Of a DNA stretch of 64,000 bases, positions 1 through 8,822 are shown piece by piece. The translations under genes were made by a program, and so were the position numbers. The notes beneath the pieces are model-generated. The model was given only the letters and a program-made list of their open reading frames with translations. It was not told where the DNA came from and ran no database searches. Numbering within the stretch: the stretch's first letter is position 1; the number at the start of each line of letters is the position of its first letter. Location of the stretch: NCBI GenBank assembly GCA_022826705.1, contig JAJDUJ010000026.1:123726-187725 (forward strand), given 5' to 3'. This stretch comes from Acidimicrobiia bacterium. GTDB taxonomy: Bacteria > Actinomycetota > Acidimicrobiia > Acidimicrobiales > Bin134.

Positions 1-480
1 GGCTTCCTGTACGGCGAAAACGATGAGGGGGATGGCCACGAGGATGATCACCAATCGGGTAGCCGCCGGAGTGGGGCCAAACCAGGTGAGACCGAATACG
101 ACGAGCACAATGGGGGGCACTGCCATGAGACCGGCCAAGGCAGGTTGGCTTATGGACACTGCCCAACGTGAGATCCCGTTCAAGGCACCCCAAATTGAAC
201 CAATCGCCAGGGCCACGAGCACACCGGTTGCGGCGCGGCTGAGGGTAGTGGCCAGCTCGGAGGCGAGAATGCCCTCGCTGGCAAGGCCATGGAGCGCAGC
301 GAAAGTCTCCGCGGGCGACGGGAAAATCAACTCGGGCTCGCGGGCAGAGAAGACAGTCCACACGCCCACGAGGACGAGGACCCCGATGCCGGCGCCTGTG
401 ACTGTCTGATAGTGGCTTAACCCGGTGCCGCCCCGGTCGGGGACAGTAGGGAGTCTCGGTGTGGATAAGAGGGTTGTCAT
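1..480 (-). CDS. ABC transporter permease, N-terminal part (runs off window)
   Basis: I translated this from the reverse strand: 160 codons stay open from an ATG at 480 to the window edge. The product begins MTTLLSTPRLPTVP, has a membrane segment around residues 29-45, then the FPSPAETFAAL and TLSRAATGVLVALAIG stretches and an AVPPIVLVVFGLTWFG helix. These are typical of the SsuC/TauC/ThiX-type inner-membrane permease family (BPD_transp_1). Its ATG overlaps the stop codon of the binding-protein gene (ATGA), so translation is probably coupled. It forms the channel of the importer encoded with the two genes to its right. The substrate cannot be read from the sequence, and the C-terminal half lies outside the window. 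Confidence 0.85.
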   Translation of the reverse strand, partial: MTTLLSTPRLPTVPDRGGTGLSHYQTVTGAGIGVLVLVGVWTVFSAREPELIFPSPAETFAALHGLASEGILASELATTLSRAATGVLVALAIGSIWGALNGISRWAVSISQPALAGLMAVPPIVLVVFGLTWFGPTPAATRLVIILVAIPLIVFAVQEA

Positions 481-1652
481 CGAGGGTCGGCCAGGTAGAA
501 GGATGAGTCGGGCAGGCGGCCGCCAATGATGTCGGGAGACAGTGTGGCCAGCTCGGTGAAGAACCGCTCCAGTTCGTCCTGGGCTTCTGCGGCGGGCACA
601 ACCTCGAGATTCAGCCTTGGTATGACCTGCTGAATCACCGGTGCCGGCAGCCCGGAGGTTTCGGATAGCACCGCAAGGGTGTCGGGTGCTGCGGCGTTGA
701 CGACTTCCACGGAGGAGGAAAGGTCATCGAGCAACGCCGCCAGCACCCCCGGGTGGTCTGCCGCTATTTCACCGCGCACCACGATGCCGGCTTGGGGGAT
801 TCGAGGGGAGGTTCCCGCGACGGCAGCCCATTCGGTTTGGAGGTCGAACACCCGCCCGAGGGCCTGCCCGTTCTGATTCGCCCGGGCAAGGGCAAGGGTG
901 ACGACATGCTCGGGCAACACGGCCCAGCTTCCGTTTCCGGCGACTAATTGACCGATGATCTCCGGTGGCTGGGCGTAGTACTCGATGTCGAAGTCTTCCC
1001 CCGGGGTGAGCCCGTTGGCAGCAGAGAGATACTGGAACACCAAGTCGGGCATGTCGTTGGGGAACGGGATCATCACGGTCTGGCCCCGCAGGCTCTCCCA
1101 CGTTGCCGGTGTGCCTTCTGGCCCTATGAGCCAGATCAAGCCCCATACCATGACGGCGGCCATGCGGATGTCTACGCCTCGGTTGAATAGGTTTGCCCCC
1201 ACGTAGCTGGGGACCGCAGCGACCTCGGTGTCGCCGTTGACCAGGATGGATCGCAGTACATCTGGGGTGTTCCAGACGTTGGTGCTGATCTCGTCGGCGA
1301 CGTCGGCCAGCACTCCTGAGGTGTCGAGCACGGTAAACGGCGCGGCGAATGCCAGAGTCTCGGGGTGATGGATTCTCAGTCGGTCGATTGGTTCGATGGC
1401 TGTGACGGTGGGCGGCGCGGCTGCGGCTGATGTCGGCGGTGGGGTGGGTGGCGCGGTTGCGAGCGGGGTTGCAGTGGCGGTTGCGGCTGATGTCGGCGCG
1501 GCGGTGGGCGGCGCGGTTGCGAGCGGGGTTGCAGTGGCGGTCGTAGCTGATGTCGGCGCAGCAGTGGGTGGCGCGGATTCGGAATCGCCGTTGTCGCAGG
1601 CCGCGGCCAGGAGGGCGATGACAACTGCGACAGCGATTATCAGGTTCTTCAC
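477..1652 (-). CDS. ABC transporter substrate-binding lipoprotein (NMT1/SsuA-like)
   Basis: I place the start at the GTG at 1652, which follows a GGAGA ribosome site and overlaps the ATPase stop (GTGA). The longer frame upstream has no ribosome site. The product (about 391 residues) starts with a signal peptide ending in a lipobox, LLAAAC, with Cys19 as the lipid anchor. About 70 residues of Ala/Thr/Pro-rich linker follow, built from a 20-residue repeat. Then comes a two-lobed periplasmic-binding fold of the NMT1/SsuA kind (IDRLRIHHPETLAFAAPF..., later GIVVRGEIAADHPGVL). It captures substrate outside the membrane for the adjacent permease. The family covers sulfonates, nitrate, taurine and thiamine precursors. 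The iron-box-like promoter leaves an iron-linked role open. Confidence 0.85.
   Translation of the reverse strand: MKNLIIAVAVVIALLAAACDNGDSESAPPTAAPTSATTATATPLATAPPTAAPTSAATATATPLATAPPTPPPTSAAAAPPTVTAIEPIDRLRIHHPETLAFAAPFTVLDTSGVLADVADEISTNVWNTPDVLRSILVNGDTEVAAVPSYVGANLFNRGVDIRMAAVMVWGLIWLIGPEGTPATWESLRGQTVMIPFPNDMPDLVFQYLSAANGLTPGEDFDIEYYAQPPEIIGQLVAGNGSWAVLPEHVVTLALARANQNGQALGRVFDLQTEWAAVAGTSPRIPQAGIVVRGEIAADHPGVLAALLDDLSSSVEVVNAAAPDTLAVLSETSGLPAPVIQQVIPRLNLEVVPAAEAQDELERFFTELATLSPDIIGGRLPDSSFYLADPR
1451..1570. repeat. 60-bp tandem repeat inside the lipoprotein linker
   Basis: Two direct copies (1451-1510 and 1511-1570) differ at about six positions. A third begins at 1571, and a decayed copy lies to the left. 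Each encodes about 20 residues of the Ala/Thr/Pro linker tying the binding protein to its lipid anchor. The period is a multiple of three, so gain or loss of a copy would lengthen or shorten the tether without breaking the frame. Confidence 0.85.
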
Positions 1653-2344
1653 GGTGAATCTCCGTTCTGGTTTTGGTTGGGGATGTCTTCTAGGTGCCAA
1701 GCACCGAATGGCGGGCCGTCCATCATGAGGAGCTGCTCGGCAACCGCAGATGCCTCGGCTCGGTGATGGGTAACCCATAAGACGGTTCGCTTCTGGTCTC
1801 GGAGATGGGTGGAGAGCTCATCTCGCAAAGCGGTCGCAGTCCTGTCGTCGAGATTGGCAAACGGCTCGTCTACCAAGACGACTGGTGCGTCGTGGGCCAG
1901 TGCTCGAGCCACTGCAACGCGCTGACGCATACCGCCAGAAAGCGCATTGGGGTAAAGACCTGCTTCGCCGGACAGCCCAACCCGGCTCAACCAGTGGCGC
2001 GCGTTCTGCCTGTTTTCCGCTGTGCAGGCCAATTCGACGTTCTCCAGCGCCGTGCGCCATGGCAGCAGCCGCGGATCTTGGAACACTACGGCAACGCGCC
2101 TAGAAGGCCGCTTGACGCTGCCGGCATCGGGTGCAGCGAGACCCGCCACGGTGCGCAGCAGTGTGGTTTTTCCCGCCCCGGAGGGTCCCATCACAGCGAC
2201 GATCTCTCCAGGGTTGACATCAAGCGAGAGGTCGTGCAACAGACGATGGCCACGGCGATGAAGGGTTACCCCTGCTAGTGCTAGTCCGGCCGTCTCGCGA
2301 CCTGAGGTGGGCACGTTGCCGAATTCGGTTACGGCACGCCTCAT
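1649..2344 (-). CDS. ABC transporter ATP-binding protein
   Basis: The start is set at the ATG at 2344, because GGAGG stands 8 bases upstream. An in-frame ATG at 2365 lacks a good site. The product (231 residues) has all marks of an importer ATPase: Walker A GPSGAGKTT near residues 53-61, Q-loop VVFQDPRLLPW near 87-97, signature LSGGMRQRVAVARAL near 135-148, Walker B VVLVDEP near 155-161, and an H-loop WVTHH. The sequence style matches the SsuB/TauB/ThiZ group. It powers uptake by the lipoprotein and permease genes downstream. All three genes overlap by four bases, so this is one transcription and translation unit. Confidence 0.9.
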   Translation of the reverse strand: MRRAVTEFGNVPTSGRETAGLALAGVTLHRRGHRLLHDLSLDVNPGEIVAVMGPSGAGKTTLLRTVAGLAAPDAGSVKRPSRRVAVVFQDPRLLPWRTALENVELACTAENRQNARHWLSRVGLSGEAGLYPNALSGGMRQRVAVARALAHDAPVVLVDEPFANLDDRTATALRDELSTHLRDQKRTVLWVTHHRAEASAVAEQLLMMDGPPFGAWHLEDIPNQNQNGDSP

Positions 2345-2376
2345 GAGGCACACCTCCACGAGCATCCCTGTTGAAT

Positions 2377-2417
2377 ATTAGCTGAGCACTATACAGCTAA
2401 TTAGGAATACCTAACAA
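2377..2417 (-). promoter_or_regulatory. Promoter of the ABC operon with two nested palindromes
   Basis: On the reverse strand TTGTTA (2417-2412) and TATAGT (2393-2388) are separated by 18 bases and form a good sigma-70-type promoter. The spacer holds TTAGGTATTCCTAA (2414-2401), whose TTAGG...CCTAA ends resemble the DtxR/IdeR iron box. It shares the 10-mer TTAGGAATAC with the site before the bacterioferritin genes. A perfect 8-bp inverted repeat, ATTAGCTG (2377-2384) and CAGCTAAT (2394-2401), spans the -10 element. Both would place a repressor over RNA polymerase. The regulator is inferred, not shown. Confidence 0.6.
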
Positions 2418-2468
2418 CCTGGAGCGACGGCGATCGCAGGCGAATGACGGGAGTCGGGTAGGAGGCCT

Positions 2469-3386
2469 CTATGCGTGAGCCGCTTGGCGGGTGGGGAGGC
2501 CGAGCATCTCGACGGCTTGGGTGGCGGTGGCCACGGGGCGGCCCATGTCGGTGGCCAAGGTGGCAACCTCGGCCACAGACACATGGTTGGGACGGGGGCG
2601 GTTGCCGGCGTAGTCCTCGTGGCCGACGCGGAGGTGGCCGCCTCGCTCCAGGGTTAGCTGGGGAATTGGGGACTCGATGAGGTCGCCGCCTACTACGGCG
2701 GCAAACCAGGGCAGATCGCAGTCGACCAGCGCCAACATTTCCAAATAGGCGTCCAGTGCCTTCTCGGTGGGGGGCAGTCCGAAACTCACGCTGTCGCCGA
2801 TTGCGAAGTAACCGCCCGGGCCGCCGAAGTAGAACTTCACAAAGGAGCCGGGGGTGAGCTGGCCGTACCGCCAATAGGAGAGCACGTTGCGGAGGAAGCC
2901 GGGCTCGAAGATGGCGAAGTGCATGCCCAGGCTCAGACGGTTGCACTGCTCGATGGCCACCTCCATGTCGGCGTAGGTGTTGATGTACACGTGGCTGTTG
3001 GGATCAGGCAGGCCATTGGACCCGGCCTTGCCCAAGATCATGGTGCCGGGGTCGATGAACCCCAGCCGCTGCAAGCCGCCCTCGGCCAGAAGCTCTAGAT
3101 GACCGAGTTTTTCGGTCATGTCTTGGCCCCATCCCAGCGTGGGCAGCACCAGCACGTCGGGGTCTGCGGCTACCCAGGGCTCGAAGGTGGCCCGGTATTC
3201 AGCGGCGGCCTCCTCCGCCGGCACCCGCATATTGGCGATGTGGCAGTGGACGATCGTCGCCCCTGCCTCGATACAGGCCAAGCCCTCCTCGATGAGCTCT
3301 TCCCGGCTGATGGGCACGTGGGGGTTGCGCTCGCGGGTGGTGGTGCCGTTGAGGGCGACTTCGATGATGACCGGCGTTGAGTCCAT
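2469..3386 (-). CDS. Beta-keto acid cleavage enzyme family (BKACE, DUF849)
   Basis: The 305-residue product has the length and signature of the BKACE family, zinc-dependent TIM-barrel enzymes that condense a beta-keto acid with acetyl-CoA and cleave it to acetoacetate plus a CoA thioester. The N-terminal strand IIEVALNGTTT and the metal motif IVHCHI (His47 and His49) match the family's HxH pair. Later blocks such as VLPTLGWG, SHVYINTYADMEVAIEQ and GGHLRVGHEDY also fit the fold. Known members act on amino-hexanoate, carnitine and glyphosate-like keto acids, so the substrate here is open. It is encoded divergently from an MFS transporter with 77 bases between them. Confidence 0.85.
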   Translation of the reverse strand: MDSTPVIIEVALNGTTTRERNPHVPISREELIEEGLACIEAGATIVHCHIANMRVPAEEAAAEYRATFEPWVAADPDVLVLPTLGWGQDMTEKLGHLELLAEGGLQRLGFIDPGTMILGKAGSNGLPDPNSHVYINTYADMEVAIEQCNRLSLGMHFAIFEPGFLRNVLSYWRYGQLTPGSFVKFYFGGPGGYFAIGDSVSFGLPPTEKALDAYLEMLALVDCDLPWFAAVVGGDLIESPIPQLTLERGGHLRVGHEDYAGNRPRPNHVSVAEVATLATDMGRPVATATQAVEMLGLPTRQAAHA

Positions 3387-3463
3387 AGCCTGAGAGTACC
3401 GTCGGGAGTCGTGGGGCGGCCCAGCGACACCAACAGATTGCCAAGCGGCAATCGAATGGCCGG

Positions 3464-4819
3464 GTGGAGACTGTGAGCCGGGAGTGGAAGGCGTTGTGGC
3501 TGGTGTCGCTGGCCTCGGCGGCCAGCTCCCTGGACGTGACGCTGATGTTCGTGGCCTACCCGGAGATCATCGACACCTTCAGCGACACTCCGGCCACCCA
3601 GGTGTCGTGGGTGATCAGCGGCCACAACATCATGGTGGCGGCCCTGCTGATCCCGGCAGGGCGGCTGGCCGACCGCATCGGCCACCGACGGGTGTTCCTG
3701 TGGGCCATCGCCATCTTCATCACCGGCTCAGCCGCAGTGGGGCTGGCGCCCAATGCGCCGGCCATGATCGCGGCCCGGTGCTACCAGGCCTTCGGAGGCT
3801 CCAGCCTCATCACCTCCGGTTTGGCCCTGGTGATGTCCACCCTCGGACCCCAGCGCCGGGCCATCGCGGTGGGCGTGTGGTCGACCGTGGCTGGGGTGGT
3901 GGCCTCGCTCGCCCCCACGCTGGGGGCGTTGGCCATTGAGTTCGCCTCCTGGCGGGCCGGGTTCTTCCTGGTCGCTCCGGTGGGGGTGGCGGTGCTGGCC
4001 CGCCGAAGCCTGATCTCCGAATCGACGGCGGACGAAGACGCCGAGCTGCCCGACATGGTCGGGGTGGTTTTGGCCGGGCTCAGCACGGCCGCCCTGGTGC
4101 TGGGCATAGTGCAGTTCAACGAGTGGGGATCGGACGATCCCCGGGTTATCGGGGCGTTCGCGGCGGCCGTAGTGGGAATGGCGGCATTCCTGGTTCGCTG
4201 CGGTCGCCACCCCTCGCCGGTTATCGATCTCGCTTTGTTCCGAAGCCGGGTGTTCGCGTCCACCGCGGTAGTGGCGGTGCTGGTGGGGGTGGCGTTCTTC
4301 GGCATCTTCCTGGCACTGGTGCAATTCCTCAGGGGGCCATGGGAGTACAGCACCCTGGAAGCCGGACTGTTGCTCACCCCGCTCACTGCGGCGTCCAGCA
4401 CGGTGGGCTACGCCACCGGCCGGATCATGGAGCGGTTCGGCCACCGAGTGGTGATGGTTCCCGCGGCTGGCTGCATTGCCTTGGGCTGCCTGTGGGTGGC
4501 GGTGTTCGCCGGTGCGGAGAGGGAGTGGGCGGCGGTGTGGTTCCCGGCTGCGCTGTTGATGGGCTTCGGGGTGGGCACCGCGTTTCCCGGAGTCAACAGC
4601 GCCATCGCCTTTGGCGTGCCCCCTGGCCAATTGGGGCTGGCCGCGGGCACTGTCCAAACCGTCATCCGCATCGGAGGTGCGGTGGGAGTGGCCGCCGGTG
4701 TGGCCATGCTGGGAGGCGATTTGGACGACTACGGCACGTTTTTCACCGTCTTGGCCATCGTTTGCGGGGTTGCCGGGCTGGCGGCTATGGGCATGGCGAC
4801 CCACAAGAAAGAAAATTGA
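3464..4819 (+). CDS. MFS transporter (drug:H+ antiporter, DHA2-like)
   Basis: The 451-residue product is almost entirely hydrophobic helices. It carries the MFS loop signature GRLADRIGHRRVFLWAI after the second helix and the early LDVTLMFVAYPEI helix usual in DHA2 multidrug/export permeases. The start is uncertain: GTG at 3464 keeps the longest frame, and a GTG at 3473 is close behind it. Neither has a well-spaced ribosome site. It sits in the cytoplasmic membrane and probably expels a small organic compound by proton exchange. The stop codon lies inside the HAIR element that precedes clpB, so transcription of the two genes may interfere. Confidence 0.85.
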   Translation: METVSREWKALWLVSLASAASSLDVTLMFVAYPEIIDTFSDTPATQVSWVISGHNIMVAALLIPAGRLADRIGHRRVFLWAIAIFITGSAAVGLAPNAPAMIAARCYQAFGGSSLITSGLALVMSTLGPQRRAIAVGVWSTVAGVVASLAPTLGALAIEFASWRAGFFLVAPVGVAVLARRSLISESTADEDAELPDMVGVVLAGLSTAALVLGIVQFNEWGSDDPRVIGAFAAAVVGMAAFLVRCGRHPSPVIDLALFRSRVFASTAVVAVLVGVAFFGIFLALVQFLRGPWEYSTLEAGLLLTPLTAASSTVGYATGRIMERFGHRVVMVPAAGCIALGCLWVAVFAGAEREWAAVWFPAALLMGFGVGTAFPGVNSAIAFGVPPGQLGLAAGTVQTVIRIGGAVGVAAGVAMLGGDLDDYGTFFTVLAIVCGVAGLAAMGMATHKKEN

Positions 4820-4835
4820 GTGGAATACCCTCAAC
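4815..4835 (+). promoter_or_regulatory. HAIR element (HspR-binding inverted repeat) upstream of clpB
   Basis: The sequence ATTGAGT, seven spacer bases, CCTCAAC lies 46 bases before the clpB start. The HspR consensus described in Streptomyces and mycobacteria is CTTGAGT-N7-ACTCAAG. The two arms match at 11 of 14 positions with exactly the right spacing. HspR with DnaK normally represses clpB until protein damage draws DnaK away. The operator also contains the stop codon of the upstream MFS gene. Confidence 0.75.
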
Positions 4836-4881
4836 TTTTGGCGGTTATCCATAGAGGAAGTAGTGATTTGAGACGAGGTGC

Positions 4882-7365
4882 ATGCCGATGCTTGACCCCA
4901 ACCGGTGGACGCTGAAGACCAGGGAGGCATTCAACGACGCCACCGCCGCAGCCCAATCGAAGAGCCATCCTGAAGTAACCCCGGACCACTTGTTGCTGGC
5001 GCTGATCGGCCAGACCGACGGGGTGGTGCTGCCGGTGTTGCAGCGCACCGGGGTGGCGCTGCCCGAGCTGCGGACGCAGCTGGAGGCCGAGCTGGATCGA
5101 CTGCCGTCGGCCTACGGTGCCGAAGTCAGCCCCGCCCGGGAGCTGGTGAAGACCCTTGAGACTGCCGATGTCGCCCGCATCGAACTGGACGACGAATACC
5201 TGTCTACTGAACACCTGCTGTTGGCCATGGCCGACCGGGTGGGGGTGGGCCGCCACCGACTGCTGGAGGCGCTGGCCGAGGTGCGGGGATCCCATCGGGT
5301 GACCTCAACCACCCCGGAAGACTCCTACCAGGCGTTGGAGAAGTACGGCCGAGACCTCACCGTGTTGGCCCGTGACGGCAAGCTCGATCCGGTGATCGGC
5401 CGGGACGAGGAGATCCGCCGCACCATCCAGGTGCTGAGCCGCCGCACCAAGAACAACCCGGTGCTGATCGGCGAGCCTGGCGTGGGCAAGACCGCCATTG
5501 TGGAGGGCTTGGCCCTGCGCATCGCCGACGGGGATGTGCCTGAGGGGCTCAAGAACAAGCGGCTAGTGGCCCTCGACATGTCGGCCATGGTGGCCGGGGC
5601 CAAGTACCGGGGCGAGTTCGAAGAGCGGCTCAAGGCAGTACTGAAGGAGATCACCGACGCCGACGGCGAGGTGATCACCTTCATGGACGAGCTGCACACC
5701 ATTGTGGGGGCGGGCGCGGCCGAGGGGGCCATGGATGCCGGCAACATGATCAAGCCCATGCTGGCCCGCGGGGAGCTGCGCATGATCGGCGCCACCACGC
5801 TGGACGAGTTCCGCACCCACATCGAGAAAGACGCCGCCCTAGAACGCCGCTTCCAACAGGTGTACGTGGGCGAGCCGTCGGTGGAAGACGCCATCGCCAT
5901 CTTGCGGGGGCTCAAAGAGCGCTACGAGGTACATCACGGGGTTCGCATCCAAGACGCGGCCCTGGTGTCGGCGGCGGTGCTCTCCGACCGGTACGTGACC
6001 GGGAGATTTCTGCCCGACAAGGCCATCGACTTGGTAGACGAGGCTGCCTCCATGCTCCGCATCGAGATCGACTCCATGCCCACCGAGATCGACGTGGTGG
6101 ACCGACGCATCCGCCAACTGGAGATCGAACAGGTGGCGCTGGCCAAGGAATCTGATGCCGCGTCAGCCGAGCGCCTCGAGACTCTCGATGAGGAACTGGC
6201 CAACTTACGGGAAGAACTGGCCGGGATGCAGGCCCATTGGCAGTCGGAAAAGGAAGCCATCGGCCAGATCAGGACGCTCAAGGAAGAACACGACGCCCTG
6301 AGCACCGCCCTCGATCGAGAAGCCGATCTGGAGCGGGCCGCGGAGATCCGCTTCGGCAAGCTGCCGGAGCTGGAACGCCAGATCGCCGAGGCCGACCAGC
6401 GGCTGGTGGAACTGCAAACCGACCGGCAGATGCTGAAGGAAGAGGTGGACCCCGACGACGTTGCCGCCGTGGTATCCCGCTGGACCGGCGTGCCCGTCAC
6501 CCGCCTGATGGAGGGGGAGACCGACAAGCTGCTGCGCCTGGAATCGGTGCTGAGCCAGCGGGTGATCGGCCAAACCGAGCCGGTCCACTTGGTGGCCTCG
6601 GCCATCCGCCGCAGCCGGGCCGGGCTGTCCGACCCGAATCGGCCCATTGGCTCATTCCTGTTCATCGGCCCCACCGGAGTGGGCAAGACCGAGCTGGCCC
6701 GCACGCTGGCCGACTTCTTGTTCGACGACGAGCGGGCCATGGTCCGCATCGACATGTCGGAGTACATGGAGCGCCACAGCGTGTCTCGCCTCATCGGTGC
6801 GCCCCCTGGCTATGTGGGGTTCGACGATGGCGGCCAGCTCACCGAAGCGGTGCGGCGCCGCCCCTATGCGGTGGTGCTGCTGGACGAAATCGAGAAGGCC
6901 CATCCGGAAGTGTTCAATGTGCTCCTGCAACTATTGGACGACGGCCGGCTCACCGACGGGCAGGGGCGCACAGTGGACTTCACCAATGCCGTGCTGATCA
7001 TGACGTCCAATCTGGCCGTGGAACCCAAGGAGTACTTCCGCCCCGAGTTCGTGAACCGCATCGACGACATCGTGACGTTCGGCGAGCTCAAGCCCGAGCA
7101 CATCGCCCAGATTGTCGACCTCCAGATCGACCGGCTGGCGGAACGCTTGTCTGACCGCCGTATCCACCTCGTGGTTGCAGACGAAGTTCGGGCCAAGCTG
7201 GCCGCCGACGGCTACGACCCGGCCTACGGTGCCCGCCCGCTCAAACGGGTGATCCAAAGGGACTTGGCTGACCGCTTGGCCGAAGCCGTTCTCAGCGGCG
7301 CCATTGGGGAGGGGGCCACTGTCACCGCCAGTCTCAATCCCTCCGGAGAGATCGCCATCGCCTAA
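4882..7365 (+). CDS. clpB: Chaperone ClpB (disaggregase)
   Basis: The 827-residue protein has the ClpB order: two Clp_N repeats (residues 5-150), a first AAA+ module with Walker A GEPGVGKT near 197 and Walker B FMDELH, a coiled-coil middle domain (about 395-510), and a second AAA+ module with GPTGVGKT near 596 and [12 protein letters not shown]. ClpB threads aggregated proteins with DnaK. The long middle domain separates it from ClpA and ClpC. After TSNLA only about seven residues lead to [11 protein letters not shown], a loop clearly shorter than in E. coli or mycobacterial ClpB. Translation may begin at ATG 4882 or at ATG 4888, which suits the GAGG ribosome site better. The HAIR element predicts heat-shock control. 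Confidence 0.93.
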   Translation: MPMLDPNRWTLKTREAFNDATAAAQSKSHPEVTPDHLLLALIGQTDGVVLPVLQRTGVALPELRTQLEAELDRLPSAYGAEVSPARELVKTLETADVARIELDDEYLSTEHLLLAMADRVGVGRHRLLEALAEVRGSHRVTSTTPEDSYQALEKYGRDLTVLARDGKLDPVIGRDEEIRRTIQVLSRRTKNNPVLIGEPGVGKTAIVEGLALRIADGDVPEGLKNKRLVALDMSAMVAGAKYRGEFEERLKAVLKEITDADGEVITFMDELHTIVGAGAAEGAMDAGNMIKPMLARGELRMIGATTLDEFRTHIEKDAALERRFQQVYVGEPSVEDAIAILRGLKERYEVHHGVRIQDAALVSAAVLSDRYVTGRFLPDKAIDLVDEAASMLRIEIDSMPTEIDVVDRRIRQLEIEQVALAKESDAASAERLETLDEELANLREELAGMQAHWQSEKEAIGQIRTLKEEHDALSTALDREADLERAAEIRFGKLPELERQIAEADQRLVELQTDRQMLKEEVDPDDVAAVVSRWTGVPVTRLMEGETDKLLRLESVLSQRVIGQTEPVHLVASAIRRSRAGLSDPNRPIGSFLFIGPTGVGKTELARTLADFLFDDERAMVRIDMSEYMERHSVSRLIGAPPGYVGFDDGGQLTEAVRRRPYAVVLLDEIEKAHPEVFNVLLQLLDDGRLTDGQGRTVDFTNAVLIMTSNLAVEPKEYFRPEFVNRIDDIVTFGELKPEHIAQIVDLQIDRLAERLSDRRIHLVVADEVRAKLAADGYDPAYGARPLKRVIQRDLADRLAEAVLSGAIGEGATVTASLNPSGEIAIA

Positions 7366-7421
7366 CCGACACACCATGAGCAGTCACCTCGTTTGGCGAG
7401 ATTGGCTGCGGGCCGCTAGTT

Positions 7422-8804
7422 GTGGAGGCTTATGGATATCGGGGCTCAGTGAGCGCGCCGACAAGAGCGAGGCGGTCCCATCGCCTGCTGGCGGCGGTGG
7501 CGATCGTGCTCATTTCCGCAGTTGTGGGCGCGATCTGCTCTTCGGCTGGCGCCCAGAGCGAAGTCCAAGTGCGGATTGCCGCCCGCCGGGTTGCCGGCGG
7601 GGGAACCGAAGTGGCCGTACAGCCGCACGAAGGCGGCAGCCACTGGGGTGATCGGGTGCTGCCGACAGAGCGGTTCTTGTCCGACGACGTGGAGATCGGG
7701 CGCTGGCGAAACAGCTCGCCGGTGGCGGTGCAAACCTTGGGCGGAGAACAGTGGGTTCGCATTGCCGCCCGCCGGGTTGCCGGCGGGGGAACCGAAGTGG
7801 CATTGCAGCAGTTGGAGGAGGGCGTTGGTTGGGGGAGTCGGATGCTCCCCACCCGCCGGTTCTTGTCTGACGACGTCGAGATCGGGCGCTGGCGCTCGAG
7901 CTCGCCACTAACGGTCTCGCTCCCGCCAGATCCGCCGCTGTCCCTAGATATTGGCGAACCGCCCGGGAACGCGGAGGAAGGCACCCCGCGGGGGCTGATC
8001 ACGCCCAGGGGAGTGCCGGTGGCGGTTCTCGAGCGAGTGGGCAGCGGCTATCTGGTTAGGACACCGTGCGGCGATATCGCAGAGGTGTCCGCCGGTCAGC
8101 CCATCTACGAGGCGCAGATCGTGATCGACCCCGGCCATGGGGGATGGTGGGACACCGGGGCTGTGGGGCACAACGGCCTGGTAGAGCGCGACCTGAACCT
8201 GACCCTCAGCCGCGCCATTCAAGAGGAGCTCGTGGCACGCGACATTTCCGTGGTGCTCGCTCGCACCGGTTCTTATGGATCTCTCTTGTCGGTTCGGGCC
8301 GCCCTCGCCGACGCCTTGGGGGCCGATGCCATCATTTCGATCCACCACAACGCACCCACGGGGCGAAGAAGTACCACGCCCGGTACCGAGGTGTATGTGC
8401 AATCGGTTTCGCGCTCAGAGCCACAAGCCGATTCAGCCCGCTTGGGAGGGCTCCTTTACGAGGAGATCACCGCTGCGCTGAGCGGTTTTCCCAACATTCG
8501 GTGGGGCAGGCATGGCGACGCCGGTGTGCTGCGGGTGTTGCTTCCCGACGGCCGTGACGCCTACGGCATGATCCGCCGCCCCAATGTCCCGGCTGTTCTC
8601 ATCGAGTACGGCTTCTTGTCCAACCCCTCCGAGGCCGCGCTGTTTGCCACTGACGGATACATCAGCGTCGCCGCCAAAGCCACCGCGGACGCCATTGAGG
8701 CCTATCTGACCACTGATCGTGAGGGCACGGGGTTCGTCTCGCGCCCCCGAGTGTTCGATCCGGCCAGAGCGCCGTCGCGTTGCGAGGAGGTGACGCTGGA
8801 ATAG
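7422..8804 (+). CDS. Secreted N-acetylmuramoyl-L-alanine amidase with two W/RFLP repeats
   Basis: The C-terminal half is an Amidase_3 zinc enzyme: VIDPGHGG (near residue 235), LVERDLNL, ISIHHNAP and IEYGFLSN supply the His-Glu-His ligands and the catalytic Glu. Such enzymes cut the bond between MurNAc and the peptide stem of peptidoglycan. The N-terminus has a signal peptide (RRSHRLLAAVAIVLISAVVG). It is followed by two 62-residue repeats with the motif RIAARRVAGGGTEVA...RFLSDDVEIGRWR.SSP, spaced 186 bases apart. The GTG at 7422 lacks a ribosome site. The GTG at 7449 gives a cleaner signal peptide and may be the true start. It probably remodels the wall, with the repeats as an attachment or regulatory region. 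Confidence 0.85.
   Translation: MEAYGYRGSVSAPTRARRSHRLLAAVAIVLISAVVGAICSSAGAQSEVQVRIAARRVAGGGTEVAVQPHEGGSHWGDRVLPTERFLSDDVEIGRWRNSSPVAVQTLGGEQWVRIAARRVAGGGTEVALQQLEEGVGWGSRMLPTRRFLSDDVEIGRWRSSSPLTVSLPPDPPLSLDIGEPPGNAEEGTPRGLITPRGVPVAVLERVGSGYLVRTPCGDIAEVSAGQPIYEAQIVIDPGHGGWWDTGAVGHNGLVERDLNLTLSRAIQEELVARDISVVLARTGSYGSLLSVRAALADALGADAIISIHHNAPTGRRSTTPGTEVYVQSVSRSEPQADSARLGGLLYEEITAALSGFPNIRWGRHGDAGVLRVLLPDGRDAYGMIRRPNVPAVLIEYGFLSNPSEAALFATDGYISVAAKATADAIEAYLTTDREGTGFVSRPRVFDPARAPSRCEEVTLE
7569..7920 (+). repeat. Two 186-bp coding repeats in the amidase gene
   Basis: Copies begin at 7569 and 7755. A 41-base block starting at 7575 recurs without change at 7761, and a second near-identical block encodes RFLSDDVEIGRWR in both copies. 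The middle of each unit has diverged, which fits recent duplication or gene conversion. The protein motif is related to two repeats at the C-terminus of the secreted protein encoded at 55499-58114. Confidence 0.9.
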
Positions 8805-8822
8805 GGGATGGTGGCTGGACCC

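Noticed and set aside
3728..4930. A 400-codon open frame antisense to the MFS gene
   Set aside because: It is low-complexity His/Gly/Arg-rich translation typical of shadow frames in GC-rich DNA, with no family motifs. The forward frame is a clear transporter.
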